DNA from: Minisyncoccus sp023229485
GTDB lineage: Bacteria; Patescibacteriota; Minisyncoccia; Minisyncoccales; Minisyncoccaceae
Length of the DNA: 64,000 nt
Assembly (NCBI GenBank): GCA_041663645.1
Contig: JBAYMH010000002.1
Coordinates: 1-64,000 of the forward strand
Direction: 5' to 3'
Shown piece by piece: positions 61,015-64,000 of the stretch (position 1 is the first letter of the stretch; each line of letters begins with the position of its first letter). The notes under the pieces were generated by a model, which saw only the letters and a program-made list of their open reading frames with translations, was not told the DNA's origin and did not search any database. The translations under genes were made by a program, and so were the position numbers.

Positions 61015-61752
61015 ATGTTAAAAATGAACGAATACAAGGTTATAAAAAAGCTTGAATCAATGAAAAAGATAAAACCCAATAGTGACTGGGTTAGTTTTTC
61101 TAAACAAAATATTGTTTCAAAAACTTTTGAAGAAGAACCTTCTACTAGCTTAAGAGATGTTGTTATTAAGTCATTTGGTATTGCCTTTAATCGTCCAAAA
61201 TTGGCCTTAGCGTATTCTTTTTTGATTTGTTTGTTGTTTGGTACAATTATCCTTGTTAATGGTTCTTATGGTAATAATTTGGCTCAATTAGCTAGTGTTA
61301 TTACTGGAACAAAGATTGAAGAAGTTGCAACACCAGAAGAAAAGTTGTTAGCTGTTATTGAGGATACAGAATTAAAGATAGACGAATTGATTGCTGAAAG
61401 TAAAGAAAACGGAGAGTCGCAAGTTGAAACAAAAAAGATATTGGCCGATGCTTCAGAAAAATTGAAATCACTACCAGCTGATCAAAAAGCAAGGTTTGCT
61501 GGAACCGTCGTTGCAAAAGTTAAAACACTTGAAAAGAATTCTAATGCTGTTATAATGAATGAAACGGAGCCAGTAGTACAGGAGTTTTATCAGGTGATAG
61601 CAGAAAATGAAATCAACGAAATTGAAAGCAATGAAAAAAATTTAACTGACGAGAAAAAAGTGATTCTTAAGAAGGCTAAGGATTTTTTTGATGTGAAGAA
61701 ATACGGCGAAGCATTAGAGGAGTTGTACAAAATTCAACCTTCTGTAAATTAA
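61015..61752 (+). CDS. Membrane protein, probable anti-sigma partner
   Basis: 245 residues. N-terminal cytoplasmic part (1-60), one membrane helix (about 63-82), then an extracytoplasmic Glu/Lys-rich helical domain. This bitopic layout behind an ECF sigma gene is the usual anti-sigma arrangement, resembling DUF5667-type proteins, but no zinc-binding anti-sigma motif is present. Function is by context. Confidence 0.65.
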   Translation: MLKMNEYKVIKKLESMKKIKPNSDWVSFSKQNIVSKTFEEEPSTSLRDVVIKSFGIAFNRPKLALAYSFLICLLFGTIILVNGSYGNNLAQLASVITGTKIEEVATPEEKLLAVIEDTELKIDELIAESKENGESQVETKKILADASEKLKSLPADQKARFAGTVVAKVKTLEKNSNAVIMNETEPVVQEFYQVIAENEINEIESNEKNLTDEKKVILKKAKDFFDVKKYGEALEELYKIQPSVN

Positions 61753-61806
61753 TAAATTAATTGTTGATATCGAGGTTGAATGTTTGTCATTCCCAGTTTC
61801 CCTCGC

Positions 61807-61853
61807 TGTCATTCCCGCTCGACCGCCTTTGGAGGGGCGTAGGCGGGAATCTA
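61807..61853. repeat. REP-like palindrome, long form
   Basis: TGTCATTCCCGC (61807-61818) and GCGGGAATCTA (61843-61853) around an internal palindromic insert of about 24 bp. A partial unit TGTCATTCCC lies just upstream at 61785. Confidence 0.75.
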
Positions 61854-62075
61854 AATACGTTCCTTTCCAAAATTTAATATCATTGGCCATCAATATTTGC
61901 CTATTTCTTTGGCTATAAACGGAGAAATAGGTAAATACTGATTGCGAATACTTGATTTTGTTAGAAAATAGTTGCGTATCTGTTCCTTGAGTTTCAAGTC
62001 CAAGTTTAATATCTTTTAATGTTCCCATTCTTCTTGTTATTTTTATTTCCTTGAAGAAGGGAATCTAAACGATGA

Positions 62076-62102
62076 TGTCATTCTCGCGAAGGCGGGAATC
62101 TA
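62076..62102. repeat. REP-like palindrome
   Basis: TGTCATTCTCGC-GAAG-GCGGGAATCTA form. A half-diverged relative ending GAAGGGAATCTAAA lies at about 62048-62068. Confidence 0.8.
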
Positions 62103-62201
62103 AAAGATGTTAACCTTGGGCTTGAAATGATGGGATATGGTTGCAACGGCAGCTGTCTGGTTGCTTTTCTCACTGTTCTAAAGAAATTTTATTTTGTATT
62201 G

Positions 62202-62228
62202 TGTCATTCTCGCATAAGCGGGAATCTA
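62202..62228. repeat. REP-like palindrome
   Basis: TGTCATTCTCGC-ATAA-GCGGGAATCTA form. It is followed at 62243-62282 by an imperfect inverted repeat (CTGTTATTCTG...CAGAGTGACAG). Confidence 0.75.
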
Positions 62229-62423
62229 TACAAAATTCAATTTCTGTTATTCTGTTTTGCTGAAGGCAAAGCAGAGTGACAGAGAGAGCAGTAGGGGGAA
62301 AGTAATTGGTTGACATACTGGCTGAATAATAAAAAATGATTTGAAAAACTTTGGCTCTCCCAAATTTCAAAATAGGGAATAAGCCAAAACCCAAATATTT
62401 TAGACTTAAAAATATTATTGTTT

Positions 62424-62466
62424 ATCATTGCGAGGAGCATGCGAAAGCAAGCGACGAAGCAATCTA
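62424..62466. repeat. Dispersed repeat of the ATTGCGAGGAGC...GCGACGAAGCAATCT type
   Basis: Starts ATCATTGCGAGGAGC and ends GCGACGAAGCAATCTA. Repeats of this form are, to my knowledge, scattered in many bacterial genomes as palindromic intergenic elements. The 759-bp gap 61753-62511 holds these repeats and no convincing gene. Confidence 0.7.
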
Positions 62467-62511
62467 TTCAATACTATTTCTAAAATTTTGGAAAAATAAA
62501 TAAAAACAAAA

Positions 62512-64000
62512 ATGAATACAAAAAAACAAATTAGTATTTTCGCATCCGCAGTATTCGCTTTGTCTGTTTTTGTAAGTCCTGTTTTTGCAGCTTGCACACT
62601 TCAGACTTTAGGTGAATGCGACCAAGCTGGTTTGATGTCATTGATTAGTGGTTTATCAACTACTACAACTACAACAACCACAACAACTCCTGTTGCTTCT
62701 TTCGGTTCAATTCCAACAGGTTTTACCTTCACAAAGAATTTAACTTTAGCATCAAGAGGTGATGAAGTTAAATATCTTCAAGTATTTTTAAACTCTGATC
62801 CAGCTACTCAGGTAGCAGCTTCAGGCGTTGGTTCAGCAGGAAACGAAACCACTTATTTCGGAAATGCAACTAAGGCTGCTGTAAAAAAATTCCAAACTAA
62901 GTATGGTATTACTCCTGTTGCAGGATACTGGGGCTCTATTTCAAGAGCAAAAGCTAACTCATTGTTAGTAACTACTACTCCTGTAACTCCTGTAACTCCT
63001 GTTGACGCTGGTTGTTTACCAGGTGCTGCATTCAGTTCAACAACTGGACTACCTTGTACAACAACAAATCCAACTAATCCAACAGTACCTGTAACTGGTT
63101 CTATGTCTGTTGCTATTGCTTCTGACAACCCAGCTGTAAGTACTTTGATTAGTACACAGGCTATTGGTGATTTAGCTCACTTCACTTTTACAAACGGTTC
63201 TAGTGCAGAAGCTAAAATTACATCTTTAGAGCTATCAAGATTAGGAATTTCAGCTGATAGTACGTTGAGAAATGTTTACCTATTTAATGGTAACGTTCGA
63301 TTGACTGATGCTGGTTCATTGTCTAGCGGAAAAGTTACTTTTAATGACCCAAACGGAATTTTCACAATTCCTGCTGGATTGTCAGTAACTGTTGCTGTTA
63401 AGGCAGATATCGCTGCTAACCAAAGTGGTCAAACAGTTGGTATCGCTTTGTCTGGCGTTACTTCTAATGCTACTTTAGCTGCTAGCTTACCATTGAATGG
63501 AAACATCCACTCAATTGCTAATGCTACTTTAGCTACTATTACTATTGGAAATCCTGCTGGTACAGTTCAGCCAAATGCTAACGTAAACGTTGATCCAATT
63601 AGCGCTACAAGAATTTGGGAAGCTTCATTCTCTGTAAACAACAGAAATGTAAAATTCTCAAGATTGTCACTAAAGCAGATTAACTCTATTGACGCAAAAG
63701 ACATTTCAAACTTCAAGCTGTTAATTGATGGTGCAGAAGTAGCTACAACTCCTGCTTTGCAGAACGGTTATGTTATTTTTACACTTGATAAGGTTTTAGC
63801 AACTGGTACAAGAAATGTTAAAGTTTTGGCTGACATTACTGGTGGTTCTTCAAGAGTCATTCAGATGTCATTAAGGAACAATGCTGATATTGATATTAGG
63901 GATGTTGATTACAACGTACCAATATCTCCAACAGGTGTTCCAGCTACAACTGGCCAAATGACTGTTAACCAGGGAACTACTACAGTTACTGTTGACAATA
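62512..64000 (+). CDS. Secreted wall/S-layer-like protein with peptidoglycan-binding domain, 3' end missing
   Basis: The frame is open from ATG 62512 to the window end (496 codons, no stop). Signal peptide to about residue 27 (SPVFA-ACTLQ), a run of Thr (about 50-60), then a PG_binding_1-like domain (about 62-145; LASRGDEVKYLQVFLNSDPA, NATKAAVKKFQTKYGITPVA, GYWGSISRAKANSLL). After a Thr/Pro linker come long beta-rich segments low in Cys. Codons are strongly biased to GCT, ACT/ACA, GTT and TCA, unlike the neighbours, as expected for a very abundant protein. An S-layer or major wall protein role is inference. Confidence 0.85.
   Translation, partial: MNTKKQISIFASAVFALSVFVSPVFAACTLQTLGECDQAGLMSLISGLSTTTTTTTTTTPVASFGSIPTGFTFTKNLTLASRGDEVKYLQVFLNSDPATQVAASGVGSAGNETTYFGNATKAAVKKFQTKYGITPVAGYWGSISRAKANSLLVTTTPVTPVTPVDAGCLPGAAFSSTTGLPCTTTNPTNPTVPVTGSMSVAIASDNPAVSTLISTQAIGDLAHFTFTNGSSAEAKITSLELSRLGISADSTLRNVYLFNGNVRLTDAGSLSSGKVTFNDPNGIFTIPAGLSVTVAVKADIAANQSGQTVGIALSGVTSNATLAASLPLNGNIHSIANATLATITIGNPAGTVQPNANVNVDPISATRIWEASFSVNNRNVKFSRLSLKQINSIDAKDISNFKLLIDGAEVATTPALQNGYVIFTLDKVLATGTRNVKVLADITGGSSRVIQMSLRNNADIDIRDVDYNVPISPTGVPATTGQMTVNQGTTTVTVDN

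Noticed and set aside
61714..62028. 104-residue minus-strand frame
   Set aside because: Its C-terminal half translates a REP-like palindrome and runs antisense into the anti-sigma-like gene; I could not support it as a gene.
62853..63128. 91-residue minus-strand frame
   Set aside because: Antisense shadow of the biased wall-protein gene, which is open on the plus strand through the window end.

Overview
The window is low-GC, gene-dense chromosomal DNA read with the standard bacterial code (TGA is used as a stop). It looks like a member of the Candidate Phyla Radiation (Patescibacteria, probably Parcubacteria-like). The reasons are short housekeeping proteins, few Shine-Dalgarno sequences, a VirB4/PrgI/VirB6-type machine on the chromosome, exported proteins with VirB2/TrbC-like N-termini, LysM/M23 and peptidoglycan-binding surface proteins, and an ECF sigma factor paired with a membrane protein. 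This placement is inference from gene content; no rRNA is present.

Layout. 0-5.7 kb: the end of a coiled-coil protein, a DksA/TraR-type zinc-finger protein, ComM, a LysM/M23 envelope protein and RsmA (KsgA). 5.7-20.4 kb, minus strand: a probable operon of very large exported proteins. Five begin with a signal peptide plus two membrane helices, like VirB2/TrbC pilins, but continue into long modular ectodomains (beta/gamma-crystallin-like, papain-like protease, calcium-binding-like, thrombospondin-1-like and Cys/Trp repeats). 20.4-33.9 kb, plus strand: VirB6/TrbL-like protein, PrgI, VirB4 N-terminal protein, VirB4 ATPase and large helical partners, interrupted by a minus-strand group of three membrane proteins (one SPFH) of higher GC. 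No VirD4 coupling ATPase, relaxase or VirB11 is visible, so the machine more likely builds a surface structure or moves proteins or DNA by a reduced mechanism than performs classical conjugation.

33.9-39 kb is the replication origin neighbourhood: khpB-yidC-rnpA-rpmH on the minus strand, an intergenic region with DnaA boxes, then dnaA, a second box-bearing spacer and dnaN. From dnaA onwards almost everything is on the plus strand. 39-57.4 kb holds tsaE, a free-standing 5'-nuclease, a soluble histidine kinase, groESL (promoter and CIRCE-like operator), two LemA proteins, htpX, tRNA-Ser(GGA), a DUF333 protein, an SDR oxidoreductase, a membrane-cytochrome b5-like fusion, a repeat-rich wall-binding protein, several unknown envelope proteins, an ITPase and clpB (strong promoter followed by CIRCE).

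57.4-64 kb is repeat-rich: a GIY-YIG gene between perfect 77-bp direct repeats, REP-like palindromes, a cluster of eleven TGGCCA sites beside a winged-helix gene, an ECF sigma factor with membrane partner, and the start of a highly exported wall/S-layer-like protein running off the end. A nested AGGTC/GACCT palindrome occurs four times across the window, three times with the same 3' tail.

The most promising candidate for an undescribed system is the set of pilin-headed giant ectodomain proteins beside the VirB4/VirB6 machine: a reduced type IV secretion apparatus that may display alternative adhesin or protease subunits on the cell surface.
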